Assembly (NCBI RefSeq): GCF_003967015.1
Contig: NZ_AP017560.1
Coordinates: forward strand, 2,852,001-2,916,000
Direction of reading: 5' to 3'
Length of the DNA stretch: 64,000 nt
From: Pseudanabaena sp. ABRG5-3
GTDB taxonomy: Bacteria > Cyanobacteriota > Cyanobacteriia > Pseudanabaenales > Pseudanabaenaceae
In this document: piece after piece, positions 41,413 to 50,061 of the stretch
Layout: each line of letters starts with the position of its first letter
How positions within the stretch are numbered: the stretch's first letter is position 1
Program-made: the position numbers and the translations under genes
The notes under the pieces: generated by a model
Databases searched by the model: none
What the model saw: the letters and a program-made list of their open reading frames with translations, nothing else
What the model was told of the DNA's origin: nothing

Positions 41413-41485
41413 TGGAGAATAGGAGGCTCGAACCCCTGACCTCTGCGGTGCGATCGCAGCACTCTACCAACTGAGCTAATTCCCC
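41413..41485 (-). tRNA. tRNA-Ala (anticodon CGC)
   Basis: A complete 73-nt cloverleaf on the minus strand. The acceptor is GGGGAAT/ATTCTCC plus A73, D arm GCTC/GAGT, anticodon arm CTGCG-loop-CGCAG with anticodon CGC (complement at 41450-41452), and T arm AGGGG-TTCGAGC-CTCCT. CCA is not encoded. The anticodon arm contains a complete HIP1 octamer GCGATCGC. It reads alanine codon GCG. Confidence 0.92.
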
Positions 41486-41514
41486 AATCTAGGATATGTA
41501 TATTAGCATATTTC

Positions 41515-41549
41515 AAAAACGAGGCGGCACTCAGTGCCGCCTCGTTTTT
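41515..41549. terminator. gene-end hairpin
   Basis: Arms of 16 bp (AAAAACGAGGCGGCAC) with loop TCA, then a T-run. It lies between the secreted-protein gene end and the tRNA. Confidence 0.75.
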
Positions 41550-41558
41550 TATTTGATA

Positions 41559-42071
41559 TTACTTGTTGGTAGAAATCGGCGATCGCAACTCACTGCTTAC
41601 CAAAAAACGAGTTATTATCTGTTCATACCCTGAACCATCGGGGAATTCAACCATTAGCACAGGTTTTTTAATAGTTTCAGAGGGAATCTGAAGCATATAT
41701 ACATAATCGCCGTTATGAAATTCAAAATAAGTACCTTGATTGGGATTATAGGTTCTCGCAGTAAGTTTTACCCCAGTAGTGCCGTTTTTGTTCACACTGC
41801 GATAGTGCTTTGGTTGTGAAACATCCTTAAGATCAGCACAAATATACAGAGCATAGTCCTTAGTTTCTGCATAGGCGAGAATGCCACCTGTCCCCTCACA
41901 GGTTTTGTCATTAGCTAACTCATTAGTCAAGCCAGTAATTAAATGTTCCGCAGCAGCTTTACCTACAATAGTAAATAAAGACAAAGATAATCCTAACGAC
42001 AGCGCAGTTAGAGCCTTTTGAGAAATAAGTTGCAAGTTAAATTTAGAAATATGTTTATTAATTGATCGCAT
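41559..42071 (-). CDS. secreted protein of unknown function
   Basis: 170 residues. A hydrophobic N-terminal segment (ALTALSLGLSLSLFTIVGKA) is a signal peptide or anchor after a basic start. The mature part includes CEGTGGILAYAETKDYALYI and FEFHNGDYVYMLQIPSET, a beta-rich pattern with two Cys residues near 58 and 77 that might pair. No domain is recognised. It is followed by a hairpin and the tRNA on the same strand. Confidence 0.6.
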   Translation of the reverse strand: MRSINKHISKFNLQLISQKALTALSLGLSLSLFTIVGKAAAEHLITGLTNELANDKTCEGTGGILAYAETKDYALYICADLKDVSQPKHYRSVNKNGTTGVKLTARTYNPNQGTYFEFHNGDYVYMLQIPSETIKKPVLMVEFPDGSGYEQIITRFLVSSELRSPISTNK

Positions 42072-42220
42072 CTCAAAACCTCATGATTTTGTTAATTGTT
42101 TCTGTTACTGCTTGTAACTAGTTACAGAGATGCTCGTAACCCCGTCATGAGCTTAACAATGATGAAAACTGTTGTAATCAGCAACTTTGCCTAAAATTAG
42201 GATAGGCCGCGCAATCAAGC

Positions 42221-42255
42221 TTCCTGTGGGCAGCATGAAATGCTGTCCACAGGAA
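42221..42255. terminator. hairpin upstream of the prenyltransferase gene
   Basis: Arms of 16 bp (TTCCTGTGGGCAGCAT, one G-T pair) with loop GAA, 40 bp before the ATG. It may be a stem-loop in the 5' UTR rather than a terminator. Confidence 0.5.
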
Positions 42256-42294
42256 TTAAAATCTTTTATTCAGTAGACTTGGCAAGCATTCACT

Positions 42295-43191
42295 ATGAAC
42301 TCAGGCATCACCAATAACGAATCAACATTTCACAAGGTCGTGCGTCTCTTGCGTTGGCATAAACCCGCAGGCAGACTGATTTTGATGTTGCCTGCGCTAT
42401 GGGCAACCGTGGCAGCCGCTAAATCGCAGCACCAATTACCACCCCTTGATTTATTAGGCGTAGTGATCCTTGGGAGCTTGGCAACTAGTGCCGCAGGTTG
42501 TGTAGTTAATGACCTCTGGGATCGCGATATTGATCCACAGGTCGATCGCACGAAAACCCGTCCCCTCGCTGAGCGATCGCTATCGATACAAGTGGGGATA
42601 GCCGTTTTGCTAGTTTCTGGACTCTGTGCATTTTTACTATCAACCTATCTCAGTCCCCTTAGTTTTGGCTTATGTTTTGCTGCTGCCCCTGTGATCGCCA
42701 TTTATCCCGCCTGTAAGCGCTTTTTCCCAGTGCCGCAGCTAGTACTTTCGATCGCATGGGGCTTTACGGTACTGATTCCTTGGAGTGCCGTCACTGGAGG
42801 ACTTGATCGCTATGCTTGGGAATTATGGATCGCCGTGATCGCATGGACAATGGGCTTTGATACGATTTATGCCATGAGCGATCGCGAGGATGATCTCAAG
42901 GTTGGAGTTAACTCCAGCGCCCTGTTTTTTGGAAGATATGTAACGTTTGCGATCGCCATTTTTTTGACGATTACCCTAGGAAGCCTACTTTGGCTGGGTT
43001 GGGAGATGCAGCTCGGTTACACACACTACTTTGCTTGCTTGACGGCAGGAGTAATATGGATATGGCAATGCAACAGACTGAACCAAGCTGAAATTCCTGC
43101 CGAGTTATACCAAAAAGCCTTCGGTCAAAATGTATGGATCGGCTTTATCATACTAGCGGGAATGCTTCCATCGACCTTCAGCCTAGGCTAA
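42295..43191 (+). CDS. 4-hydroxybenzoate polyprenyltransferase (plastoquinone type)
   Basis: 298 residues, UbiA superfamily with about eight membrane helices. The first Asp motif is NDLWDRDIDPQVDRTKTRPLA (about 66-86) and the second is DTIYAMSDREDDLKVGVNSSA (about 193-213). The start LRWHKPAGRLILMLPALWAT is typical of UbiA rather than ChlG or HO synthase. The cyanobacterial homologue (slr0926) prenylates 4-hydroxybenzoate for plastoquinone. It lies on its own between a hairpin and CP12. The gene would be ubiA in most annotations. Confidence 0.88.
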   Translation: MNSGITNNESTFHKVVRLLRWHKPAGRLILMLPALWATVAAAKSQHQLPPLDLLGVVILGSLATSAAGCVVNDLWDRDIDPQVDRTKTRPLAERSLSIQVGIAVLLVSGLCAFLLSTYLSPLSFGLCFAAAPVIAIYPACKRFFPVPQLVLSIAWGFTVLIPWSAVTGGLDRYAWELWIAVIAWTMGFDTIYAMSDREDDLKVGVNSSALFFGRYVTFAIAIFLTITLGSLLWLGWEMQLGYTHYFACLTAGVIWIWQCNRLNQAEIPAELYQKAFGQNVWIGFIILAGMLPSTFSLG

Positions 43192-43294
43192 ATCCCTCAT
43201 TCTTGAAGGCAATTTCCTACTCCTGACGTAAGATGGCTAGCAAGCATTAAGTCTGATAGGATCTAGATTACAGAATAGTAGAAACAAAAAATAC

Positions 43295-43516
43295 ATGAGC
43301 AATATTAAAGAGAAAATTCTAGAAGAAGTACAGCAAGCTAGAGAAACCTGTGAAGTTAGTGGTACTGGTTCTAAGGAATGTGCTGCTGCATGGGATGCAG
43401 TAGAAGAGTTACAAGCTGAAGCATCGCACCAAAAACAAGATAAGCCTAAGAACTCCCTTGAAATCTATTGCGATGACAATCCTGACGCTGCTGAATGTCG
43501 TTTATACGAAGATTAA
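43295..43516 (+). CDS. CP12, Calvin-cycle regulator
   Basis: 73 residues. Cys19 and Cys29 in ETCEVSGTGSKECAAAWDAVEEL and Cys58 and Cys67 in YCDDNPDAAECRLYED form the two redox disulfides; AWDAVEELQAEA is the conserved core. It is disordered when reduced. Oxidised CP12 links GAPDH and phosphoribulokinase into an inactive complex in the dark. Length is normal for cyanobacterial CP12. Confidence 0.95.
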   Translation: MSNIKEKILEEVQQARETCEVSGTGSKECAAAWDAVEELQAEASHQKQDKPKNSLEIYCDDNPDAAECRLYED

Positions 43517-43572
43517 TTATCTAAGAAATACGCAAAAGAGAGATAGCGCCATACGTTACATCTCTTTTGCGT

Positions 43573-43627
43573 CTAGTCCCAAAGAAGAAAGGATGCGCAA
43601 AGCGCATCCTTTCTTCTTTGGGACTAG
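43573..43627. terminator. long gene-end hairpin
   Basis: Perfect 26-bp arms (CTAGTCCCAAAGAAGAAAGG then ATGCGC) with loop AAA, after CP12. No T-run follows. The rest of 43628-43806 shows only AT-rich promoter-like sequence. Confidence 0.65.
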
Positions 43628-43806
43628 GATTACGCTAAAATTTGTCTCTAAATTCACAAATTTGTAAAATTGTCAGTTACATTGTGAAAATTGCAAAGCC
43701 TATAGTTGAGTTAATTTGCGGTTTGATATTTTCTATACCAATGAGAAAATCGCAATGATTACGAGATAGGAATAGTTAGCAACTTGTAGCCAATTGGGAA
43801 TAGGGT

Positions 43807-45552
43807 ATGACACAACTAAGCGTTATGGAGTTGGCAAAGCAGGGTGATCCCCAAGCGATCGCTACTTTGATAAATCGCTCTTTAGAATCTAAAGGCATCC
43901 ATGCCCAAGCAGCACTTGAGGGAGAATGTCTCAAAATTTCTTTACAAGCATCACAGATACCCAACCAAAAAGCAGTAATTACAATTATTCAACGGGGTAT
44001 GCTGATTTTGCAGGTGGAGCAAATCAAACGGGTCAAGATTTTGACCTATCGCTCTGACAATAATTACCTAGCTTGGCAATATGAGATTTTCCTAAATCCT
44101 CATTCCAAACAATCATTACCTAGCCCAGTAATTGCCAATTCCTCAAATTTAGTACAAGATCCAAATATGAATCTTGTCAGTAATCCAAAAGGGGTTATCC
44201 TAGTACAAAAGTTATCTCAAATTCAGCAAAACTTGCAGGAATATCAAGATATTATTGTGCGGTTTACCGATGAGCATGTTGGCACTGTCCGATGCTTGAC
44301 TACTCTCACGGAATTAATTCAAGTAATTAGTAAGCCTAGCTTTTTATTTGCGGCTGTAGCTTCCAATCCAAGCTTACGAAGTTTACTCGATACAATCGCA
44401 GAATCTAGCAAAACAGACGAAAATGGCGATCAGGTAATTACAAACCTATCAATATTACAACCGGGGCAACAATGGCAAAAAGCAAAGATTCGCCTTGTTA
44501 CTAAAATATTTTTAGAACCTGCTCAAGATCATGGGAATACAGAAGTAAACCACCAAGGCATTACTTTAGACTTGCAAGAAACATCACCCCAACCTAGTTC
44601 TTACCCTGTTTTAGAAAGCCCAAAACCCGAAATAGCACAATCTATACCCGATGAAACTATTACGTATCCTGTTCTAGAAAATTCTAGTTCTGAAGTAATA
44701 ACTCCCAATCCTCCGCAAACAGAAGAACCTAGTTTTAATGCAAAGGAAGTTCCATTAGTATCTGGTACAAATCCCAATACAGCAGATGCCCTGTTTGAAG
44801 ATTTTCTAGAATCTCCATCATCAAGTACTGCATCAAATTCTAGTTTAGACTTTAATACGGCAGACAACCTATTTGAAGATTTTCTGGAATCCCCATCAAC
44901 AAGTTCGTCACCAAATATTTCATCAGTAGACAAACCAATATCTTCTCCATTAGCAAATAACGGATCTGATCGTTCTCAAGAATCTCAAAGTGCCACTACT
45001 GTCGAATCATTATTTGATGATTTTATGACTGCTGGGTCAGCTAATAGTTATAGCGAGATGGGGATTAGCGATCGCGAGGAGTTAGAGGAACTACCTGTTA
45101 ACCCAACTGTACTCCATAGGGTGAATGATGAGACTGCACCTACGGATTTAGATGATGACCTATTTAATGATTTCTCCTTTGATGTGCCATCAATTGGGAG
45201 TGAGCAAAAATCATCTGATACCCTTACATCAGACAAAACGGATCTAAAAGGAGATATCAACTCAATAAAATCAAGAATTCCTAAACAGGATCTAGATAAA
45301 TTGCTCCTATTAATGGATGAAGAGGATCAGACAAATGCAGAAGATCCAGCTATTCGCAATCAAAACATAGACCTAAAAGCAGACATCCCTAAAACCACAA
45401 AATCAGAAATTACTGATCTAGGAGCAATCACAATAGAGCGGATATTGGGAAATATGGAAACTATTTCTCTCAATGAGGTTGAGTTAGCCTCTAATCCTTC
45501 TATGGTAACGTTGGAAGATCTTTCTGGAGACTTAGATTCTTTAGGCTTTTAG
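43807..45552 (+). CDS. large cyanobacterial protein with repeated Leu-Phe-Glu-Asp-Phe motifs
   Basis: 581 residues. The first 105 form a compact domain of a cyanobacterial family (MELAKQGDPQAIATLINRSL, LQVEQIKRVKILTYRSDNNY). The region to about 250 is helical, and residues 250-480 are acidic, Ser/Thr/Pro-rich and probably disordered. In it ADALFEDFLESPSSS, ADNLFEDFLESPSTS, VESLFDDFMTAG and DDLFNDFSFDVPS repeat. The last 100 residues are again more ordered. The repeats are probably short linear docking motifs. No enzyme motif is visible; function unknown. Confidence 0.6.
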   Translation: MTQLSVMELAKQGDPQAIATLINRSLESKGIHAQAALEGECLKISLQASQIPNQKAVITIIQRGMLILQVEQIKRVKILTYRSDNNYLAWQYEIFLNPHSKQSLPSPVIANSSNLVQDPNMNLVSNPKGVILVQKLSQIQQNLQEYQDIIVRFTDEHVGTVRCLTTLTELIQVISKPSFLFAAVASNPSLRSLLDTIAESSKTDENGDQVITNLSILQPGQQWQKAKIRLVTKIFLEPAQDHGNTEVNHQGITLDLQETSPQPSSYPVLESPKPEIAQSIPDETITYPVLENSSSEVITPNPPQTEEPSFNAKEVPLVSGTNPNTADALFEDFLESPSSSTASNSSLDFNTADNLFEDFLESPSTSSSPNISSVDKPISSPLANNGSDRSQESQSATTVESLFDDFMTAGSANSYSEMGISDREELEELPVNPTVLHRVNDETAPTDLDDDLFNDFSFDVPSIGSEQKSSDTLTSDKTDLKGDINSIKSRIPKQDLDKLLLLMDEEDQTNAEDPAIRNQNIDLKADIPKTTKSEITDLGAITIERILGNMETISLNEVELASNPSMVTLEDLSGDLDSLGF

Positions 45553-45580
45553 TCTCCAATAGATACTTACAAACATTTTG

Positions 45581-46846
45581 CTATTTCTCATTTTGTATTA
45601 ACTGTTCACAAATCTCACTCAGTCGCAAATTGGGTGGAAACTTTCCATCAGTTTTGATCTGTTTGATGAATTCGGCAGGAATACGCCATAGTAGTTTGCC
45701 ATCAAGAGCTTTGATAATATCACCACGATCAATAACTCCTGCAACTGAGCCTACAGGCGATCGCACAATTACATAGCGCAACTGTTTTTGTTCAATGAGA
45801 CTGATCACATTGACAATGGGAGCTTTGAGATCAACTGTGTCAATTTCATCTAAGGGGGTTACTAAGGTCTGTAAAGATTTTGCTTCCCACTCATGACTGT
45901 CAATATGGCGGATTGCTTCTGCTGACACCAGACCACGATCTCTTCCATTTGCAGAAGCAATATAAATAGGATTGGCATCTTTTTCTTCCATAAGAAGAAA
46001 TTTGTCCGCAAAGTCACGTAATGAGATATCAGCATCAACTAGACGAAAATCTCTGGTCATAGCTGATTCGGCATTAATGGCTAGTAGAGCTTGCTGGAGG
46101 TTGTTTATATACAAATAGCTACCCGCATTACCAAATAGTAGCCAGCCTAACAGTAGAAAAAATATGCCAGACAACAAATTACTAGCAAATACTAGTCCCG
46201 CGTAAATCATGATGATTACGCCAAATACCTGTCCTGAACGTGCTGCCCAGCGAATACCCGTAAAGCGATCACCCGTTAATTTCCAAATAGCCGCTTTGAG
46301 AATGTGACCACCTGCAAAGGGAAGCGCAGGAATTAGACTAAATATGCCAATAAATAGATTTATTTGGGCAAAATACAGAGTGATTATTGCCCAGATAGCA
46401 CGAATACTACCGATACTTGTAGGCAAATTTTCGATGGCTTTAGGATTACTAGAAAAAATAGAGTCTCCTGCAATTAGCCAAGCAATCGTAAATCCGATCA
46501 CGCTTAAAACTAAGCTAACTAACGGGCCAGAGATCGCAATGCTAAATACAGAGAATGGATCTTTGGCTTCCTGCTCAGTACTAGCGCCACCAATAAACTG
46601 AATGTTAACTGCATTGATCTCGACTCCCCTAAGCTTAGCCATAAGGGCATGAGCAATTTTATTAAACGCGATCGACAAAAAGAATAGGATGGCGGTAATC
46701 ACACCGTAACCTAGGGAAAAGGATGGCGACAACTTGGCATAGGCATTTCCCAGTAAGATCGCAAGAATAGTGAGTACAAGAAACCATGATGAATCTACAT
46801 ATAGTGAGATACCAAAAATGCTGCCGATGCGGATACCGCCTCTCAT
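45581..46846 (-). CDS. site-2-protease homologue with CBS domains, zinc ligands lost
   Basis: 421 residues. Membrane helices of the S2P M50 type fill the first 255 residues, and a pair of CBS domains follows (SLRDFADKFLLMEE and PIVNVISLIEQKQLRYVIVR). The family's HExxH zinc site (AHELGHSLVA) is SIAFNKIAHALMA here, with Asn-Lys for His-Glu; and the second motif (NLIPxxPLDGG) is SLIPALPFAGG, with Ala for the ligand Asp. The rest of the fold is well kept. It is therefore probably an inactive pseudoprotease, perhaps a sensor or regulator. DNA confirms both substitutions. Confidence 0.88.
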   Translation of the reverse strand: MRGGIRIGSIFGISLYVDSSWFLVLTILAILLGNAYAKLSPSFSLGYGVITAILFFLSIAFNKIAHALMAKLRGVEINAVNIQFIGGASTEQEAKDPFSVFSIAISGPLVSLVLSVIGFTIAWLIAGDSIFSSNPKAIENLPTSIGSIRAIWAIITLYFAQINLFIGIFSLIPALPFAGGHILKAAIWKLTGDRFTGIRWAARSGQVFGVIIMIYAGLVFASNLLSGIFFLLLGWLLFGNAGSYLYINNLQQALLAINAESAMTRDFRLVDADISLRDFADKFLLMEEKDANPIYIASANGRDRGLVSAEAIRHIDSHEWEAKSLQTLVTPLDEIDTVDLKAPIVNVISLIEQKQLRYVIVRSPVGSVAGVIDRGDIIKALDGKLLWRIPAEFIKQIKTDGKFPPNLRLSEICEQLIQNEK

Positions 46847-46927
46847 GATGTGTTTTTCCTAGATCTGTTTACTGATTGGCGCTGAAAGCTCTTGATAACA
46901 TCTTACCCATTAGCGATCGCTGCTTTA

Positions 46928-47998
46928 TTAACGTTGTTCAGGGTGGCAAACTATTGGATTACCACTATCACAGGTATCATTAATTGCTGTAATCAATTCT
47001 TGCAATCGCCCAAAACTATGTTGATTAAAGTGCATAATTAACCGTGGCAAATCGATAATATGTTGCTCATTAGCTTCTTTGGGTAGAGACTGACTACGCT
47101 CTATTTTTCCCTTGATCAAAATATCACTGAAGTTATCGTTTAAGCGATCAAGATGCTCATCAGTAATTTCAAAATTTAAGCGAATTACAAACAAATCACC
47201 CACCCATCGACAGGAATGATAAACACTGTAAAACGAAGAAATATACTGACAAGCCTCATCAATATCGTCAGTAATTTTGTAGAGACTGCGATCCTCCTTG
47301 ACAATCAATCCTCTTGCAATTAACTGCTCTTGGACAAAAATATCCCATTGATTCCAGTAATCACCGCCCTTCTTATCCATTAACACCATCGGGCGTGGCG
47401 TAGTCCGTCCCGTTTGGCAAAGCGTCAAACATTCAAAAAATTCATCCTGTGTACCAAATCCCCCAGGGAAAAGCGCGATCGCATCACTCTCTTTCACAAA
47501 ATATAATTTGCGCGTAAAGAAATAGCGAAACTTAACCAGACGAGAATCTTCAGGCACAAAACCATTACTGGTTTGTTCAAAAGGCAAACTGATATTTAAA
47601 CCAAAGGAATTTTCTCCCGATCCCTCATTACCTGCCGCCATAATACCGCCCCCAGCCCCAGTAACTACCATAAAGCCTCTTTGGGTAATCTGCTCAGCAA
47701 AATCATAGGCTTGCCGATATTCAGGAGCATCCGCGTGGGTACGCGCCGAACCAAAAATACTCACCTTGCGCTTAAAGCGGTAAGGATAAAACATGGCGAT
47801 CGCCTTTTGCATATCCTGCAATGAACCCGCCAAAATTTTCCAGTCGAGACGCTCAGCATCGGTCTGACTAAGTTGGGTGATCGCCTTTAAAGCACTGTAA
47901 ATTAGCTCTCCATGCTCGGTCGATTCGAGATTATCAACCAGCTTATGCAAATCCTCTGCAAGAGCTTTAATATCTGAAGTTGAAGGAATTATAGCCAT
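46928..47998 (-). CDS. LOG-family (lysine decarboxylase-like) protein
   Basis: 356 residues from the ATG at 47998. The Rossmann-type LOG domain has SIFGSARTHADAP, VVTGAGGGIMAAGNEG, and the signature PGGFGTQDEFFE. Extra N-terminal (85 residues, helical) and C-terminal (110 residues) regions make it longer than the cytokinin-forming LOG enzymes (about 200 residues). The family cleaves nucleoside 5'-monophosphates to release cytokinin bases or ribose phosphate. Activity in this long cyanobacterial subgroup is unproven. Confidence 0.82.
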   Translation of the reverse strand: MAIIPSTSDIKALAEDLHKLVDNLESTEHGELIYSALKAITQLSQTDAERLDWKILAGSLQDMQKAIAMFYPYRFKRKVSIFGSARTHADAPEYRQAYDFAEQITQRGFMVVTGAGGGIMAAGNEGSGENSFGLNISLPFEQTSNGFVPEDSRLVKFRYFFTRKLYFVKESDAIALFPGGFGTQDEFFECLTLCQTGRTTPRPMVLMDKKGGDYWNQWDIFVQEQLIARGLIVKEDRSLYKITDDIDEACQYISSFYSVYHSCRWVGDLFVIRLNFEITDEHLDRLNDNFSDILIKGKIERSQSLPKEANEQHIIDLPRLIMHFNQHSFGRLQELITAINDTCDSGNPIVCHPEQR

Positions 47999-48157
47999 AA
48001 ACATCATTTTAGTAGATGAGGGAGCTTGATCCTCGCACTCAATCTAGGTTTTTGGGATCTACTTTGGCATCTACGTTTTTGGTTAGATTGCGATAAGCAA
48101 CCATTTCGTAAGATACTTACTAAGTAATAAAAATTAACAAAGAATTAATACTCAGTT

Positions 48158-48454
48158 ATGGCAAACATTACGTTTGTGAATGAAGGCAAGGAAGCGATCG
48201 CTATGGATGGCGCAAACCTCCGCATCAAGGCTCTCGAAAACAACATCGATATCTACAAATTTGTTGCGAAGCTCACTAACTGTAATGGTTATGGACAATG
48301 TGCCACCTGTGTTGTAGAGATTGTGGATGGACTAGAAAATCTATCCCCTAGAACTGAATTTGAAGAAAAAAAGCTTAAAAATAAATCTGCTAACTATCGT
48401 CTTGCTTGTCAGACATTAGTCAACGGTGATGTTAGCGTCAAGACAAAGCCATAG
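48158..48454 (+). CDS. [2Fe-2S] ferredoxin (C-x5-C-x2-C type)
   Basis: 98 residues. [17 protein letters not shown] gives three Cys ligands (C-x5-C-x2-C) and [11 protein letters not shown] the fourth. This is not the photosynthetic PetF pattern (C-x4-C-x2-C); it resembles the low-abundance cyanobacterial ferredoxins and the ferredoxin of the PAP cluster in this window. Partner unknown. A 17-bp hairpin overlaps the end. Confidence 0.87.
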   Translation: MANITFVNEGKEAIAMDGANLRIKALENNIDIYKFVAKLTNCNGYGQCATCVVEIVDGLENLSPRTEFEEKKLKNKSANYRLACQTLVNGDVSVKTKP

Positions 48455-48457
48455 TTT

Positions 48458-48494
48458 TCTGTGCAAATCTCGGCTTTGCTGAGATTTGCACAGA
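48458..48494. terminator. gene-end hairpin
   Basis: Arms of 17 bp (TCTGTGCAAATCTCGGC, one G-T pair) with loop TTT, after the ferredoxin gene. Confidence 0.6.
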
Positions 48495-48605
48495 GATTAT
48501 GTGCGGTAAAACGTACTCCCTACAAATATCCACAAACAAACGATAAGTGCTAGGTTAAACTAGAATAATTGTCCATGAATCCTTTAGGCGACAGAGAAAC
48601 CCCCT

Positions 48606-49733
48606 ATGGCGCGTGATTATTACGAAATCCTTGGAGTTGATCGCAATACTGACAAAGAGGAAATCAAACGAGCATATCGACGTTTAGCTCGAAAATATCA
48701 CCCCGATGTCAACAAAGAAGCGGGGGCAGATGAACGATTTAAAGAAATCAACCGTGCTTACGAAGTTCTCTCAGAACCAGAAACTCGTGCGCGTTACGAT
48801 CGTTTTGGCGAAGCTGGCGTATCAGGCGGCGGTGGCGCACCTGATATGGGCGATATGGGTGGATTTGCCGATATCTTTGAAAGCTTCTTTAGTGGCTTTT
48901 CTAATACGGGGCAACAGCAAGCACGCCGTCGCAGTGGTCCCACTCGTGGTGAAGATTTACGCTTCGATCTGAAGCTAGAATTCCGTGAAGCCGTATTTGG
49001 TGGCGAAAAGCAGATCAAAATTTCGCACTTAGAAACCTGTGGCACTTGTAGCGGCTCGGGGGCAAAAGCAGGAACTAGACCACGTACTTGTGGCACTTGT
49101 AGTGGCACTGGTCAAGTACGTCGCGCCACACGTACCCCCTTTGGTAGTTTTACGCAAGTTTCTACCTGTCCTACCTGTAACGGTACTGGTCAAACCATTG
49201 AGGATAAATGCGAAAGCTGCAATGGTTTAGGACTCAATCAAGTTACGAAGAAACTTAAAATCACCATTCCCGCAGGTGTTGATAGTGGTACGAGACTGCG
49301 CGTATCTAACGAAGGTGATGCAGGACAGCGTGGAGGTCCTTCGGGCGATCTCTATGTTTATCTATTCGTCCAAGCTGATAATGAGTTTGAGCGGGAAGGT
49401 ATTAATATTCTTTCAGAAATCAAGATTAGCTACTTACAAGCAATCCTTGGTGACAAAATTGCAATTAACACCGTTGATGGCAAGAAACCGCTCACGATTC
49501 CTTCAGGTACGCAACCTGACACAGTACTGACCCTAGAAGGATTAGGTGTACCGAAATTAGGCAATCCCGTTGCTCGTGGCGATCATTTAATCAGAGTCAA
49601 GATTGATATTCCGACCAAAATCGGTAGCGAAGAACGGGAAGTCCTCGAAAAGCTGAAGGAAAAGCAATTTGGGAATGCCGCTAAAGGTGGCATTGGCGAT
49701 ATTCTAGGCGGCATATTTGGCAACCAAAAGTAA
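48606..49733 (+). CDS. dnaJ: chaperone DnaJ
   Basis: 375 residues. J domain with HPD ([12 protein letters not shown]), a Gly-rich linker ([17 protein letters not shown]), four CxxCxGxG zinc repeats ([40 protein letters not shown]) and the C-terminal peptide-binding domain ([20 protein letters not shown]). It stimulates the ATPase of DnaK and delivers substrates. Full length with all zinc ligands. It is followed by a TusA-like and an rsgA gene on the same strand; the grpE/dnaK genes are not here. Confidence 0.95.
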   Translation: MARDYYEILGVDRNTDKEEIKRAYRRLARKYHPDVNKEAGADERFKEINRAYEVLSEPETRARYDRFGEAGVSGGGGAPDMGDMGGFADIFESFFSGFSNTGQQQARRRSGPTRGEDLRFDLKLEFREAVFGGEKQIKISHLETCGTCSGSGAKAGTRPRTCGTCSGTGQVRRATRTPFGSFTQVSTCPTCNGTGQTIEDKCESCNGLGLNQVTKKLKITIPAGVDSGTRLRVSNEGDAGQRGGPSGDLYVYLFVQADNEFEREGINILSEIKISYLQAILGDKIAINTVDGKKPLTIPSGTQPDTVLTLEGLGVPKLGNPVARGDHLIRVKIDIPTKIGSEEREVLEKLKEKQFGNAAKGGIGDILGGIFGNQK

Positions 49734-49741
49734 AACCCGAT

Positions 49742-49780
49742 AATTTAAAAAAGCCTTGCTTTGCAAGGCTTTTTTAAATT
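49742..49780. terminator. terminator hairpin after dnaJ
   Basis: Arms of 18 bp (AATTTAAAAAAGCCTTGC) with loop TTT. Includes symmetrical A and T runs. Confidence 0.85.
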
Positions 49781-49814
49781 TATAATATTTTTTTCAAGAA
49801 CAATTCAGAGATAT

Positions 49815-50048
49815 ATGTGCATTCAGGCTATCCAGTCAATCGATTTACGTGGTGTTCCCTGTCCCCTTAGTTTTGTGCGGGCAAAATTGCATTTAGAAAA
49901 GCTAGAAACAGGACAACTGCTAGAGGTTCTGCTCGATGGGGGTGAGCCGATTGAGCAAGTCCCCAATAGCCTTATTTCTGATGGACATAAGGTCAAGGGG
50001 ATTGAAGAGCGCGATCGCTTTTTCGCATTAACTGTCCAAAAAGCATGA
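49815..50048 (+). CDS. TusA/SirA-like sulfurtransferase
   Basis: 77 residues from the ATG at 49815. The TusA motif LRGVPCPLSFVRAK carries the catalytic Cys in a CPxP-like loop (CPL here). The remaining IKD-type fold has LEKLETGQLLEVLLDGGEP. TusA proteins relay sulfur as a persulfide for tRNA thiolation or molybdenum cofactor. It is directly upstream of rsgA; the stop precedes that start by 13 bp. The 'P' two residues after Cys in most TusA is Leu here. Confidence 0.8.
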   Translation: MCIQAIQSIDLRGVPCPLSFVRAKLHLEKLETGQLLEVLLDGGEPIEQVPNSLISDGHKVKGIEERDRFFALTVQKA

Positions 50049-50061
50049 TGCAAGTGTTGCT

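Noticed and set aside
43458-43667. Frame overlapping the CP12 end and the long hairpin
   Set aside because: It is out of frame with the clear CP12 gene and reads through a perfect palindrome.
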